Part shown: one piece after another, positions 26,109 through 34,204 of the stretch | Position numbering within the stretch: position 1 is the stretch's first letter | Layout of the letters: every line of letters begins with the position of its first letter | From: Tateyamaria pelophila | GTDB taxonomy: Bacteria > Pseudomonadota > Alphaproteobacteria > Rhodobacterales > Rhodobacteraceae | NCBI RefSeq assembly: GCF_019966495.1 | Contig: NZ_JAIMIA010000003.1 | Location: 1 to 64,000, forward strand | DNA length: 64,000 bases | Reading direction: 5' to 3' | Program-made: the position numbers and the translations under genes | The notes under the pieces: model-generated | The model's input: the letters and a program-made list of their open reading frames with translations, nothing else | The model's database searches: none | What the model was told of the DNA's origin: nothing

Positions 26109-26158
26109 TGTGCGGAATTTCGCACACAGCTTCTGTGTCGTGTGTGGATTTCCGCACT
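26109..26158 (+). promoter_or_regulatory. Paired 18-bp dyads, probable DctD operators for dctPQM
   Basis: TGTGCGGAATTTCGCACA (26109-26126) and TGTGTGGATTTCCGCACT (26141-26158) are near-palindromes whose centres are 32 bp apart, about three helical turns. They lie 4 bases after the dctD stop and about 195 bp before dctP. The pattern resembles, from memory, the dyads bound by rhizobial DctD. No convincing sigma-54 -24/-12 element (GG-N10-GC) was found between them and dctP. Confidence 0.6.
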
Positions 26159-26351
26159 TTGAAAGTCAAGCGATGTGGCGCATTCCTTAAGAACAACCTG
26201 CAAGTACATGTAATAAAGTATAAATTCAGGACTCTAGAATCTGATAACTTTAGTGCTTGGGTCAGGTTGCACGGCTTGGTCTCTATACGGTGACGCTGCC
26301 TGTTACGGAGCGGCGGATGCAAAGCCCTTAAACTCTCTGGGAGGAGATACC

Positions 26352-27353
26352 ATGAAATTTATGACCGCTGCCGCCACGGCATTGGCCTTGACCGTAAGTG
26401 CGGGCGCTGTTGCCGCCGCCTGTGATGACGGCGAAATCGTCATCAAGTTCAGCCACGTGACAAATACCGACAAGCACCCCAAAGGCATTGCAGCGTCCTT
26501 GCTGCAGCAACGGGTGAATGATGAAATGAACGGCACAGCCTGCATGGAAGTGTTCCCACAGTCGACGCTGTACAATGACGATCAGGTTCTCGAAGCCCTG
26601 CTGCAAGGCGACGTGCAGTTGGCCGCACCATCACTGTCGAAATTCGAGCAATTTACCAAGAAGTTCCGGATCTTCGATCTGCCCTTCATGTTCAAGAACA
26701 TCGACGCAGTCGACGCATTCCAGACCTCGGAAACCGGGCAGGCGATGAAAGAGTCGATGACGCGCCGTGGATTGCTGGGACTTGCGTTCTGGCACAATGG
26801 CATGAAGCAAATGTCCGCCAATGTCCCGCTGATCAGCCCGACGGATGCCAACGGCCTCAAATTCCGGGTCCAGAACTCGGACGTGCTCAAGGCGCAGATG
26901 GCCGCCATCGGTGGATCGCCGCAGCCCATGGCGTTCTCCGAAGTTTACGGCGCCCTGCAAACCGGCGTTGTCGATGGTCAGGAAAACACGTGGTCGAACA
27001 TCTACGGCCAGAAGTTCTTTGAAGTTCAGGACGGCGTGACCGAGACCAATCACGGCATCATCGACTATCTTGTCGTGACCTCAACCGATTTTTGGGACAG
27101 CCTGGAGGATGACACGCGTGATCAGCTTGCGACCATTCTGGACGAAGTCACAACGGCCCGGAACGCCGAGTCGACACGGGTGAACGACGAAGCCAAAGCG
27201 GCCATCGTCTCTGCGGGTGGCGTGGTGCGCGAGCTGGACGAAGCACAGCGCGCCGAGTGGGTCGCCGTCATGAACCCCGTCTGGGACGAGTTCAAGGACG
27301 ACGTGGGTCAGGACAACATTGACGCCGCACAGGCGATCAACGCAGGCTTCTGA
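26352..27353 (+). CDS. dctP: TRAP transporter substrate-binding protein, DctP type
   Basis: A 333-residue DctP-family periplasmic binding protein. A cleavable signal peptide ends near AGAVAAA (residue about 22), and the mature part begins CDDGEIVIKFSHVTN. Family landmarks: FPQSTLYNDDQVLEALLQGDVQLAAPS, GLKFRVQNSDVLKAQMAAIGGSPQPMAFSEVYGALQTGVVDGQEN (substrate-binding Arg in KFRVQ). The ATG at 26352 has GGGAGGAG upstream. It captures a carboxylate (C4-dicarboxylate inferred from DctB/DctD) for the DctQM carrier. Confidence 0.92.
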   Translation: MKFMTAAATALALTVSAGAVAAACDDGEIVIKFSHVTNTDKHPKGIAASLLQQRVNDEMNGTACMEVFPQSTLYNDDQVLEALLQGDVQLAAPSLSKFEQFTKKFRIFDLPFMFKNIDAVDAFQTSETGQAMKESMTRRGLLGLAFWHNGMKQMSANVPLISPTDANGLKFRVQNSDVLKAQMAAIGGSPQPMAFSEVYGALQTGVVDGQENTWSNIYGQKFFEVQDGVTETNHGIIDYLVVTSTDFWDSLEDDTRDQLATILDEVTTARNAESTRVNDEAKAAIVSAGGVVRELDEAQRAEWVAVMNPVWDEFKDDVGQDNIDAAQAINAGF

Positions 27354-27370
27354 TCTGACGACGTCATGGT

Positions 27371-27400
27371 GTTGCGCTCCGGCCCGTTCCGGTGCGCAAC
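27371..27400 (+). promoter_or_regulatory. dctP-dctQ intergenic stem-loop
   Basis: GTTGCGC-T-CCGG-loop-CCGG-T-GCGCAAC: 7-bp and 4-bp stems around one T-T mismatch, starting 17 bases after the dctP stop. No T-run. It probably stabilises dctP mRNA or attenuates read-through, giving more binding protein than carrier. Confidence 0.65.
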
Positions 27401-27466
27401 CCGAACCCTTCAGCGTTGCACACCTCGTACACCGCATTTTCTCCGTACATCTGAAAGGGGCAGCTT

Positions 27467-28156
27467 ATGGCGCATCACGCACAGCCAAAAAGCACCTTGG
27501 GCCGTATCGTCAACGAAATCGAAGAGACCATGATCGCGCTCCTGCTGGCGGGAATGACGATTATCACCTTCATCAACGTGGTGCTCCGTTATGGGTACAA
27601 CACGGGTCTTGTCTGGGGCCTTGAGGCGGTGACATTTCTGTTTGCCTGGCTGGTCCTGTTCGGGGTGAGCTATGCCGTCAAGATCACTGCCCATCTGGGC
27701 GTGGACGCGGTGATCAACCTGTTTTCGCCACCGGTGCGCAAAGTACTGGCTCTGATCGCGGCCACCGTCTGCCTCGCCTATGCGTTCCTGCTGCTCAAGG
27801 GGGCGTGGGATTACTGGGCGAATTTTGCCAACCTGCCGCAGACCACGGGCAAATGGTTTCCCACCGGGTTCGAAGAGATGCGCCGCTCATCCTATCGCGG
27901 CTGGTACGAGACCATCGATATTCCGTTCCCCGAGTGGTTGCGCTGGATCCAGCCGATCATGAATGAGGGGGAAGATTACGAGAAAATCCCCCGTTTCATT
28001 CCCTATTCAATCCTGCCCTTTGGCATGGCCCTGCTGCTGTTTCGTTTTGCTCAGGCCACGATGCGCCTGATCCGTGGAGAAGCCACCAGCCTGATCGTCA
28101 GCCACGAAGCTGAAGACGAGGTCGAAGCCGTCAAACACATGAATGAGGGCGCATAA
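27467..28156 (+). CDS. dctQ: TRAP transporter small membrane subunit, DctQ type
   Basis: A 229-residue DctQ-type subunit with four membrane helices: MIALLLAGMTIITFINVVLRY, EAVTFLFAWLVLFGVSYAVK, VLALIAATVCLAYAFLLLKG and a C-terminal helix near YSILPFGMALLLFRFAQATMR. The loop between helices 3 and 4 is longer than usual (about 80 residues). It partners DctM in the inner membrane. It lies 3 bases upstream of dctM, so both are certainly co-transcribed. Confidence 0.9.
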   Translation: MAHHAQPKSTLGRIVNEIEETMIALLLAGMTIITFINVVLRYGYNTGLVWGLEAVTFLFAWLVLFGVSYAVKITAHLGVDAVINLFSPPVRKVLALIAATVCLAYAFLLLKGAWDYWANFANLPQTTGKWFPTGFEEMRRSSYRGWYETIDIPFPEWLRWIQPIMNEGEDYEKIPRFIPYSILPFGMALLLFRFAQATMRLIRGEATSLIVSHEAEDEVEAVKHMNEGA

Positions 28157-28159
28157 GCC

Positions 28160-29701
28160 ATGGAAGTTGCAATTCTTTTTATCATGGTCGTGGGCTTGAT
28201 GCTGATCGGTGTTCCGATCGCGGTGAGCCTTGGCATGTCGTCCATCATCTTTCTGCTGTTTCTCAGTGATACCTCGCTTGCGTCGATTGCGCAGACGTTG
28301 TTTCAGGCTATGGCCGGGCACTATACCTTGCTGGCGATCCCGTTTTTTGTTCTGGCGTCGACCTTCATGTCGACAGGTGGTGTCGCGAAACGGATCATTC
28401 GTTTCTCCATTGCCCTGGTGGGGCACTTTCCAGGCGGTCTGGCGATTGCGGGCGTGTTTGCCTGTATGATGTTCGCGGCCCTGTCGGGATCGTCCCCGGC
28501 GACGGTGGTGGCCATCGGATCCATCGTGATCGCGGGCATGCGTCAGGTTGGGTATACCAAGGACTTTGCCGCAGGCGTCATCGCCAACGCAGGTACATTG
28601 GGCATTCTGATCCCCCCCTCCATCGTCATGGTGGTCTATGCATCCGCCACCGATGTGTCCGTGGGCAGGATGTTCCTTGCCGGCGTCATTCCAGGCTTGC
28701 TGGCCGGGATGATGTTGATGACGACCATCTATATCATCGCACGTGTCAGAAACCTGCCAAAGGGAGAATGGCAAGGCTGGGGCGAGGTGGCATCAGCCGC
28801 CGGTACGGCTTCCGGTGGATTGTTCCTGATCATCATCATCCTTGGTGGGATCTATGGCGGGATATTTACTCCCACCGAAGCGGCGGCCGTCGCGGCGGTC
28901 TATGCCTTTCTCATCGCCAGCTTCATCTATCGGGATATGGGCGTTTTTGCCCATTACCCGCCAAAGGCCGGGAACTTTACCGGAATCACCCTGATGCTTG
29001 GCCTGTTTTTCGGGATCATGCTGTGGTTGATCACGGGGGGCAGCGTTGCGCTGACTACGGCGACGCTGATCGGCTTTGTCGCGGCGGCGGGGGTCGCCGT
29101 GGCCGAGCGGCTCATGCGGGGCCTGCCCCTGAACCCTGTCGGCATTGTAAGTGACTTTGCCCGGATGCCGCTGGCATTGGTGCACAAGGACACAAAAAAC
29201 GCGTTCTTCGAGGCGGGCAAGCTGACCGTTACGCTGATGTTCATCATTGCCAATGCGTTGATCCTGAAGCACGTTCTGACCGATGAGCAGATCCCGCAGC
29301 AAATCGCGGGCGCGATGCTGGATGCGGGCTTCGGGCCGATCGTGTTCCTGATCATCGTTAACGTGATCTTGCTGATCGGTGGTCAGTTCATGGAGCCGTC
29401 GGGCTTGTTGGTGATCGTGGCGCCACTGGTGTTCCCGATCGCGATCGAGCTGGGGATCGATCCCATTCACCTTGGCATCATCATGGTGGTGAACATGGAG
29501 ATCGGGATGATCACGCCACCTGTAGGGCTGAACCTGTTCGTGACGTCGGGCGTGGCCAACATGCCGATGATGTCGGTGGTGCGCGCAGCGTTGCCCTTCA
29601 CCGCCGTACTTTTCGTCTTTTTGATTATGGTGACCTATATCCCGATCATTTCGACCTGGTTGCCGACGATGATGATGGGCCCCGAGGTGATCATAAGATA
29701 G
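28160..29701 (+). CDS. dctM: TRAP transporter large membrane subunit, DctM type
   Basis: A 513-residue DctM-type carrier, longer than the usual 430 residues because of an insertion around residues 270-350 that carries extra hydrophobic segments (FTGITLMLGLFFGIMLWLI, LIGFVAAAGVAVAERLM). Family landmarks: SGSSPATVVAIGSIVIAGM, GTLGILIPPSIVMVVYASAT, YGGIFTPTEAAAVAAVYA, GMITPPVGLNLFV. It uses an ion gradient to take up the substrate delivered by DctP. A G/C hairpin repeat follows. Confidence 0.92.
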   Translation: MEVAILFIMVVGLMLIGVPIAVSLGMSSIIFLLFLSDTSLASIAQTLFQAMAGHYTLLAIPFFVLASTFMSTGGVAKRIIRFSIALVGHFPGGLAIAGVFACMMFAALSGSSPATVVAIGSIVIAGMRQVGYTKDFAAGVIANAGTLGILIPPSIVMVVYASATDVSVGRMFLAGVIPGLLAGMMLMTTIYIIARVRNLPKGEWQGWGEVASAAGTASGGLFLIIIILGGIYGGIFTPTEAAAVAAVYAFLIASFIYRDMGVFAHYPPKAGNFTGITLMLGLFFGIMLWLITGGSVALTTATLIGFVAAAGVAVAERLMRGLPLNPVGIVSDFARMPLALVHKDTKNAFFEAGKLTVTLMFIIANALILKHVLTDEQIPQQIAGAMLDAGFGPIVFLIIVNVILLIGGQFMEPSGLLVIVAPLVFPIAIELGIDPIHLGIIMVVNMEIGMITPPVGLNLFVTSGVANMPMMSVVRAALPFTAVLFVFLIMVTYIPIISTWLPTMMMGPEVIIR

Positions 29702-29720
29702 AGCCGGTCGCCGGGTGCGG

Positions 29721-29785
29721 TTGGGGGGCTCTGCCCCCCCGCCGCGGTGCGGCGCCCCCCGGGATATTTAAGGCCGAAAGAAGAT
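29721..29785 (+). repeat. Dispersed G/C hairpin repeat, copy 3 (after dctM)
   Basis: GTTGGGGGGCTCTGCCCCCC, a second hairpin around GCCGCGGTGCGGC, then GCCCCCCGGGATATTTAAGG and a GAAAGAAGA tail. Same orientation relative to the upstream gene as copies 1 and 2, but with an extra GC hairpin inserted. It also lies against the tpiA stop. Confidence 0.7.
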
Positions 29786-30531
29786 CAGGATTCCGCGAGG
29801 GCGTCGATGATGGGCTGAAAATCTGTCGCCTTGAGCGATGCACCACCGACGAGCGCGCCGTCCACGTTTTGTGCCTGAAAGATCTCTGCGGCGTTGGCAG
29901 GTTTGACCGAACCCCCATAGAGCAGCCGGATTTGCGCACCTTCTACGCCCAGACGATCGATCAGTTCGGCCCGCAACATATCGTGGGTTTCAACGATCTG
30001 ATCCAACGTGGGAACCTTGCCGGTGCCGATGGCCCAGATGGGTTCATAAGCGACCACAGTATTGGCGGCGGTGGCATCGTCGGGCAGGGACGCCTGAAGC
30101 TGTGCCGCGATAATCTCAAGGGTGGCGTCACCAGCACGTTCCGCTTCGCTTTCGCCGATGCACAAGATGGCATTGAGCCCGGCAGCCCATGCGGCTTGTA
30201 CCTTGGCGCGGACCATCTCGTTGCTCTCGTTGTGGCCATCGCGCCGTTCGGAGTGGCCGACGATCACGTGTGTGGCGCCGGTATTGGCGATCATCGACGC
30301 AGCGATGTCACCGGTATAAGCGCCTTTGGTCTCCGCGTGGCAGTCCTGGCCACCGATTTCGACGGGGCTGCCTTGTGCCCTGAATGACGCAAGGGTCAGC
30401 AGTGTGTGGGGCGGGCAGATCACGATTTGAGGGGCTTGGGCGGTTTGGCTGGTTGCCAGGGTCCCCAGTTCGTCCAATAGCCCACTATCGCCGTTCATTT
30501 TCCAATTGCCTGCTGCCAGTTTGCGCCGCAT
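29785..30531 (-). CDS. tpiA: Triosephosphate isomerase
   Basis: A 248-residue TIM-barrel enzyme that interconverts dihydroxyacetone phosphate and glyceraldehyde-3-phosphate. Catalytic motifs: AGNWKMNGD near the N-terminus (Lys), IVGHSERRDG (His) and AYEPIWAIGTGKVPTLDQI (Glu and flexible loop 6), then LLYGGSVKPANA for phosphate. Full family length. Convergent with dctM and divergent from a 2OG oxygenase, so it stands alone. Confidence 0.96.
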   Translation of the reverse strand: MRRKLAAGNWKMNGDSGLLDELGTLATSQTAQAPQIVICPPHTLLTLASFRAQGSPVEIGGQDCHAETKGAYTGDIAASMIANTGATHVIVGHSERRDGHNESNEMVRAKVQAAWAAGLNAILCIGESEAERAGDATLEIIAAQLQASLPDDATAANTVVAYEPIWAIGTGKVPTLDQIVETHDMLRAELIDRLGVEGAQIRLLYGGSVKPANAAEIFQAQNVDGALVGGASLKATDFQPIIDALAES

Positions 30532-30621
30532 GTCGCTTACCTCTAAAATTATATCCCGTTGGTCCTAGCACCCGTGCGGCGCCTCGGCTAGTGCTGGCGC
30601 CAATCGCGTATGGAGGTGGCT

Positions 30622-31524
30622 ATGATCCCACGGCTGGATGCACAAAAACTGGTGGCACGGGATGCGTCAAGCCTTGACGCGTTGCGCGATGCTGCCACGG
30701 GGGCAGGGTTTGCGACGGTGCACAACACTGCCCTGAGTGCCGCGCGCGTGACGGAGGTGATTGAAACCTACCGCACGTTCTTTCACCGCAGCGCAGCGCA
30801 AAAGCGCCAGCTGGATATGGCGCAGACCGGATCGAACCGGGGATGGGGTGCGCCGGGATCCGAGCAGGTCGATCCGGATGCCAATCCCGATTACAAACAG
30901 TTCTTTGACGTGGGCTTTCAGTTGCACGACGGGCATCCGCTGGCGGGAAAGGTGTTCTATGCGCCGAACCTCTGGCCTGAAGACCCTGAGTTCAAGCGGG
31001 TTATTTCAGCCTATTACGATGATGCGCTGGCAATTTCAAAGAGCCTGCTTTCGGCCATATCAGCAGCGCTTGGCATGGACGATGCGCGGTTCGAAGGGGC
31101 TTTTGAAACGCCGATGGCCTTGCTGCGGGGCAATTTTTATCCCGCCCGTCCGACATGGGCGGGGGCAAAGGATTTCGGCATTGCGACACATACGGATTAC
31201 GGCTGTCTGACACTGTTGGCCACCGATGGATCACCGGGGTTGGAGGTGCGCAAACGCGGTGGCGGCTGGATTCCGGTCAGCGCACCGCCGGGGGAATTCG
31301 TGATCAATTTTGGCGAAATGCTGGAGTTCTGGACCGGTGGCCGTGTCACCGCCACGCCGCACCGGGTTGTCGGGGGGACCGCAGAGCGCATTTCGGTACC
31401 GATGTTCTTTAACCCAACGTACGACACCAATATCGCACCGGCTGGAGCGCCGGTGATGTTGGCGGGCGATCACCTTTCCGCGCGTTTCCGGGCCACCTAC
31501 GTGCATTTGCAGGGTGGTTCGTGA
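30622..31524 (+). CDS. 2-oxoglutarate-Fe(II) oxygenase, isopenicillin N synthase family
   Basis: A 300-residue DIOX-type oxygenase. The N-terminal DIOX_N region (ATGAGFATVHNTALSAARV...TYRTFFHRSAAQK) precedes the jelly-roll core with THTDYGCLTLL (HxD iron ligands) and TPHRVVGGTAERISVPMFFNP (third His, and the RxS 2OG site). The ATG at 30622 is preferred over one at 30610 because GGAGG sits 5 bases before it. The substrate is unknown; relatives include ethylene-forming-like and amino-acid hydroxylases. Confidence 0.88.
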   Translation: MIPRLDAQKLVARDASSLDALRDAATGAGFATVHNTALSAARVTEVIETYRTFFHRSAAQKRQLDMAQTGSNRGWGAPGSEQVDPDANPDYKQFFDVGFQLHDGHPLAGKVFYAPNLWPEDPEFKRVISAYYDDALAISKSLLSAISAALGMDDARFEGAFETPMALLRGNFYPARPTWAGAKDFGIATHTDYGCLTLLATDGSPGLEVRKRGGGWIPVSAPPGEFVINFGEMLEFWTGGRVTATPHRVVGGTAERISVPMFFNPTYDTNIAPAGAPVMLAGDHLSARFRATYVHLQGGS

Positions 31525-31707
31525 GCGTGGGCGCCGAGCATGATAGACGGCGCAACTGAGGCGGGGACGACGATCACGGCGCGGTTCGGACCGTCCAATG
31601 CCCTCATGTTTGTTCCCGGACGTCGCGGACGCGGCGCGCAATTTTTCGGTTTTTGGGCGTGTTCGACGCATATGTCCGCTTCGCGTCTCAGATAGTCAGG
31701 GCGGAAC

Positions 31708-31941
31708 CTAAGCCCAACGGATCAAACCGATCACGGCTGAAGTTGCATAGAAGCCCTGGAGTAAAAGGAAGGTCCATCGTTTGTCGATGAGTGCCCAGGC
31801 GGCGAACAACGCCGACGAAACCAGCAGCAGGGTAAAGCCAATCAATTCGTTGCCCGTATTGGACGCGATCAGCAGTGCATAAGCCATCGCAAGAACGGAA
31901 CCCGAGATTTCGAACAGCGATGTGAGTCTTCTGTTTTCCAC
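31708..31941 (-). CDS. Small membrane protein, possibly CBU_0592 family
   Basis: A 77-residue protein with GTG start at 31941 and AAAGGTC upstream. After MENRRLTSLFEISGS come two or three membrane helices: VLAMAYALLIASNTG, IGFTLLLVSSALFAAWALI, and TFLLLQGFYATSAVIGLIRW. Pattern and length fit the small CBU_0592-type membrane domain. A longer open frame reaching 32148 adds basic, non-protein-like sequence and is rejected. Function unknown. Confidence 0.6.
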   Translation of the reverse strand: MENRRLTSLFEISGSVLAMAYALLIASNTGNELIGFTLLLVSSALFAAWALIDKRWTFLLLQGFYATSAVIGLIRWA

Positions 31942-32069
31942 GATATGACCTTTGAACGCTAAATTTTCGCGAAAACTAGTGGATTTAAAACCGATTGCAA
32001 TTGTCGCCTTGTCCGCATCGCAGACGGTGCGATGGCCGCGACAAATCGGCGGATGTGTTGGACTGGTGT

Positions 32070-32393
32070 TTATAGACAGGCCAGTGCTGCGCGGGCCAGT
32101 GCGACGGCTTCTTCTGCGTCGTCCTGCGCGCTGTCGGGGAGGGTCCAATAGGGCATGGCGGTGGGGGATTTGCCGGGGCGGACGGAGGTCCAGCGTTTCA
32201 TCCCGAGAGCATCAAACCGGTCCTGCATTTCGCCCTGACCTTTGAGCATGATCCTCCCATCCGACAACATCACCGCAAAGATTACGCCGCGGTGGTAAAT
32301 CCCCAGCCCGCCAAACATCTTGCGCGTCGTCAGTTCCCCCAGCGCGTCGAAAAGGTCGCGCGCATGTGCGATCTCTTCGTTCGACAGGGCCAC
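32070..32393 (-). CDS. TfoX N-terminal domain protein
   Basis: A 107-residue single TfoX_N domain: ALGELTTRKMFGGLGIYHRGVIFAVM and then LKGQGEMQDRFDALGMKRWTSV. GTG start at 32393, one base after the iscA stop, with no clear Shine-Dalgarno site, so translation is probably coupled. Stand-alone TfoX_N proteins are small and of unknown function; the full TfoX competence regulator has an additional C-terminal domain that is absent here. Confidence 0.75.
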   Translation of the reverse strand: MALSNEEIAHARDLFDALGELTTRKMFGGLGIYHRGVIFAVMLSDGRIMLKGQGEMQDRFDALGMKRWTSVRPGKSPTAMPYWTLPDSAQDDAEEAVALARAALACL

Positions 32394-32394
32394 T

Positions 32395-32775
32395 TCAGGA
32401 GGCGTTTTGATCGGCGGCCAGTTCGTCGACACCCTTGAAGCTGATCGATTCGCCGCAGCCACAGGCATCGGACACGTTTGGGTTGTTGAATTTGAACCCG
32501 GATTCGAGCAGCGATGTTTCGTAGTCGATTTCTGTTCCGAAAAGAAACATCTGTGCCATGGGGGCGATCATGACACGCGCGCCGTCCTGTTCGACAGTTT
32601 CATCGTTGGGGTCCGCGACGTCCACATATTCCATGGTGTATTCCATACCCGCACAGCCGCCTTTTTTCACGCCGATGCGCAACCCCTGATGTCCGTCCTT
32701 GGCCATCAGTCTGGAAATGTGTGCTGCGGCACGGTCGGTGATGCTGACGGCCTGTTTGCCGGGTATCGAGAACAT
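32395..32775 (-). CDS. A-type iron-sulfur carrier (IscA/ErpA/HesB family)
   Basis: A 126-residue A-type carrier with its three conserved cysteines: the first in KKGGCAGMEYTMEY, the other two in DACGCGESISF. Start chosen at ATG 32775 with GAGG upstream. These proteins deliver [2Fe-2S] or [4Fe-4S] clusters to target enzymes. It is not beside isc or suf genes, although a SufT-like gene lies 750 bp away. The stop is one base from the TfoX-domain start. Confidence 0.88.
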   Translation of the reverse strand: MFSIPGKQAVSITDRAAAHISRLMAKDGHQGLRIGVKKGGCAGMEYTMEYVDVADPNDETVEQDGARVMIAPMAQMFLFGTEIDYETSLLESGFKFNNPNVSDACGCGESISFKGVDELAADQNAS

Positions 32776-32849
32776 GGAATGCACCTCAGGTTATCTGACT
32801 GTTAAGGTAGGGCTTTGCGCCGCGCGCTGCAAGAGGGGGGGGTGCGTGA

Positions 32850-33212
32850 CATGTTTGCAGGGTCGGCGTGAACGTCAAGCCGACGGCTTTCAAAAGGCAT
32901 ACTGGGCTTTTCAACCATATCTGAGGCTTCGATGCGCCATCGGATCGCAAAAAAGTCAACAAGACGTTCCTGCAGCCATTTCTGACCTACACGACACCGG
33001 ACGGGTGGACATATTCGTTAAACACCGAACCGACCTATGACTGGGAAAGCGAGGAGTGGACTGTGCCGATCAACATCGGCATCAGTAAGCTGGGCAAGTT
33101 TGGGGAACAGCCTGTCAGCCTTCAGGCCGGATACCGCTATTGCGTCGATGCACCAGACGGTGGACCGGATTGGAATGTTCGTTTTGTCGTGACGCTCCTG
33201 TTTCCAAAGTAA
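32850..33212 (+). pseudogene. Remnant of a neuromedin U-like outer-membrane channel gene
   Basis: A plus-strand remnant with no start. The C-terminal 90 codons read cleanly as KTFLQPFLTYTTPDGWTYSL, then TYDWESEEWTVPINIGISKL, KFGEQPVSLQAGYRY and FVVTLLFPK plus stop, the terminal beta-strands of the neuromedin U-like/phenol-degradation-type outer-membrane proteins common in roseobacters. An in-frame TGA at 32922-32924 falls where the family usually has Trp (GLFNHI-stop-GF), and sequence upstream to 32850 is weakly family-like. The first two thirds of the gene are missing. Confidence 0.65.
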
Positions 33213-33318
33213 GCCGCTTACCTGACGCCGCGCCCTGAATGGATGTCGTGCGGAGCGATCCGTGCGACGGCATCTGGCTTTTATGCGCGGCGAGACCACG
33301 TTGCCTAAAATACATCTC

Positions 33319-33352
33319 AAAAAAGAGGGCCGCCGGACAATGCGGCGGCCCT
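33319..33352 (-). terminator. Strong minus-strand rho-independent terminator
   Basis: On the minus strand GGGCCGCCG-loop-CGGCGGCCC with an extra A-T closing pair is followed by CTCTTTTTTG. The nearest minus-strand gene, the SufT-like CDS, ends 170 bases away, so either its mRNA has a long 3' end or a small RNA lies between. Confidence 0.85.
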
Positions 33353-33520
33353 GAGGCGTGGACAGTGCCGGTATGCCTGCACTCGCAACGCAAATGGGGA
33401 CATCAGACAACAAGGCGCATATCGGCGTGTGTATGATTGCCACAACGATATTACGGTTTTCAAACGCAGACGTGACTGTTTTGCGACAGGCTGTGGATCG
33501 GTCAACACGACTAGGATTGC
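33353..33520 (-). other. Non-coding stretch between the sufT-like stop and a terminator
   Basis: About 170 bases with no credible coding frame on either strand but a strong terminator at its minus-strand end. It may be a 3' untranslated region or a small RNA. A possible -35 TTGAAA lies on the minus strand around 33456; the matching -10 is poor. Confidence 0.25.
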
Positions 33521-33883
33521 TTACATGAAGCCCAATTCAAGACGCGCCTCATCCGACATCATCTCCATGCCCCACGGCGGTTCCCAGACAAGTTCGACGT
33601 CTACTTGTTTGACACCGGGCAAAGGTTCGACCGCGTCGGCGACCCAGCCGGGCATCTCGCCCGCCACGGGACAGCCGGGGGCTGTCAGGCTCATGATGAT
33701 CTTGACCTCGTTCTCTTCGGAGATGTCGATCGTGTAGATCAACCCCAGCTCAAAGATATTCACCGGGATTTCAGGGTCATAGACGGAGCGGCACGCCTCT
33801 ACCACGGCCTCGTGCAGCGGGTGATCGGTGGAGGACGGCGCAATCAGCGGCGTTCCTTCAAGCATGTCATTGGGTTGGTTCAT
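33521..33883 (-). CDS. SufT-like MIP18/DUF59 iron-sulfur assembly protein
   Basis: A 120-residue DUF59 (MIP18/PaaD-like) protein: VVEACRSVYDPEIPVNIFELGLIYTIDI is the diagnostic block, and SLTAPGCPVAGEMPGWVADAV carries the conserved reactive cysteine. VELVWEPPWGMEMMSDEAR ends the domain. Such proteins help mature [4Fe-4S] enzymes, usually within the suf operon; here it is solitary. A TATAAAG box sits about 30 bases before the start on the minus strand. Confidence 0.87.
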   Translation of the reverse strand: MNQPNDMLEGTPLIAPSSTDHPLHEAVVEACRSVYDPEIPVNIFELGLIYTIDISEENEVKIIMSLTAPGCPVAGEMPGWVADAVEPLPGVKQVDVELVWEPPWGMEMMSDEARLELGFM

Positions 33884-34204
33884 CGGCCCCTCGCTCTGTT
33901 CCTGAGTCTTTATATAGGGATAGGGCGGGGTGTGGTAAAGGGGGCGCTCATAAGGTCGGCACCAGAGTGCATACGCGATCAGGCGCGGTTGGGAGAACTG
34001 CGCCTGTTGCTTTCAAACGGAGGCGCTGCATCGTCCATTGGGGCCTGCGTTCAAATAACGTGCACTGACGAGGGGTGTTTGAGAGCAGGGCGGCATTGCG
34101 CCACGGTGACATGTGCGCTGTCGTACAGTCAGCACAACATGGCTCTGGGGTCTACTGACACACATTGGGATGTCCGGTCTGAGCCCTAACGTACCAATGC
34201 CGAG
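33884..34204. other. Gap between two minus-strand genes
   Basis: About 320 bases with the putative promoter of the SufT-like gene at its left end (minus strand CCCTATATAAAGACTCAGG). No other convincing gene. Confidence 0.35.

Noticed and set aside
26159-26351. Sigma-54 promoter for dctP
   Set aside because: TGGCGC occurs near 26176, but at the required spacing (GG-N10-GC) the -12 GC is absent; other GG/GC pairs have the wrong spacing.
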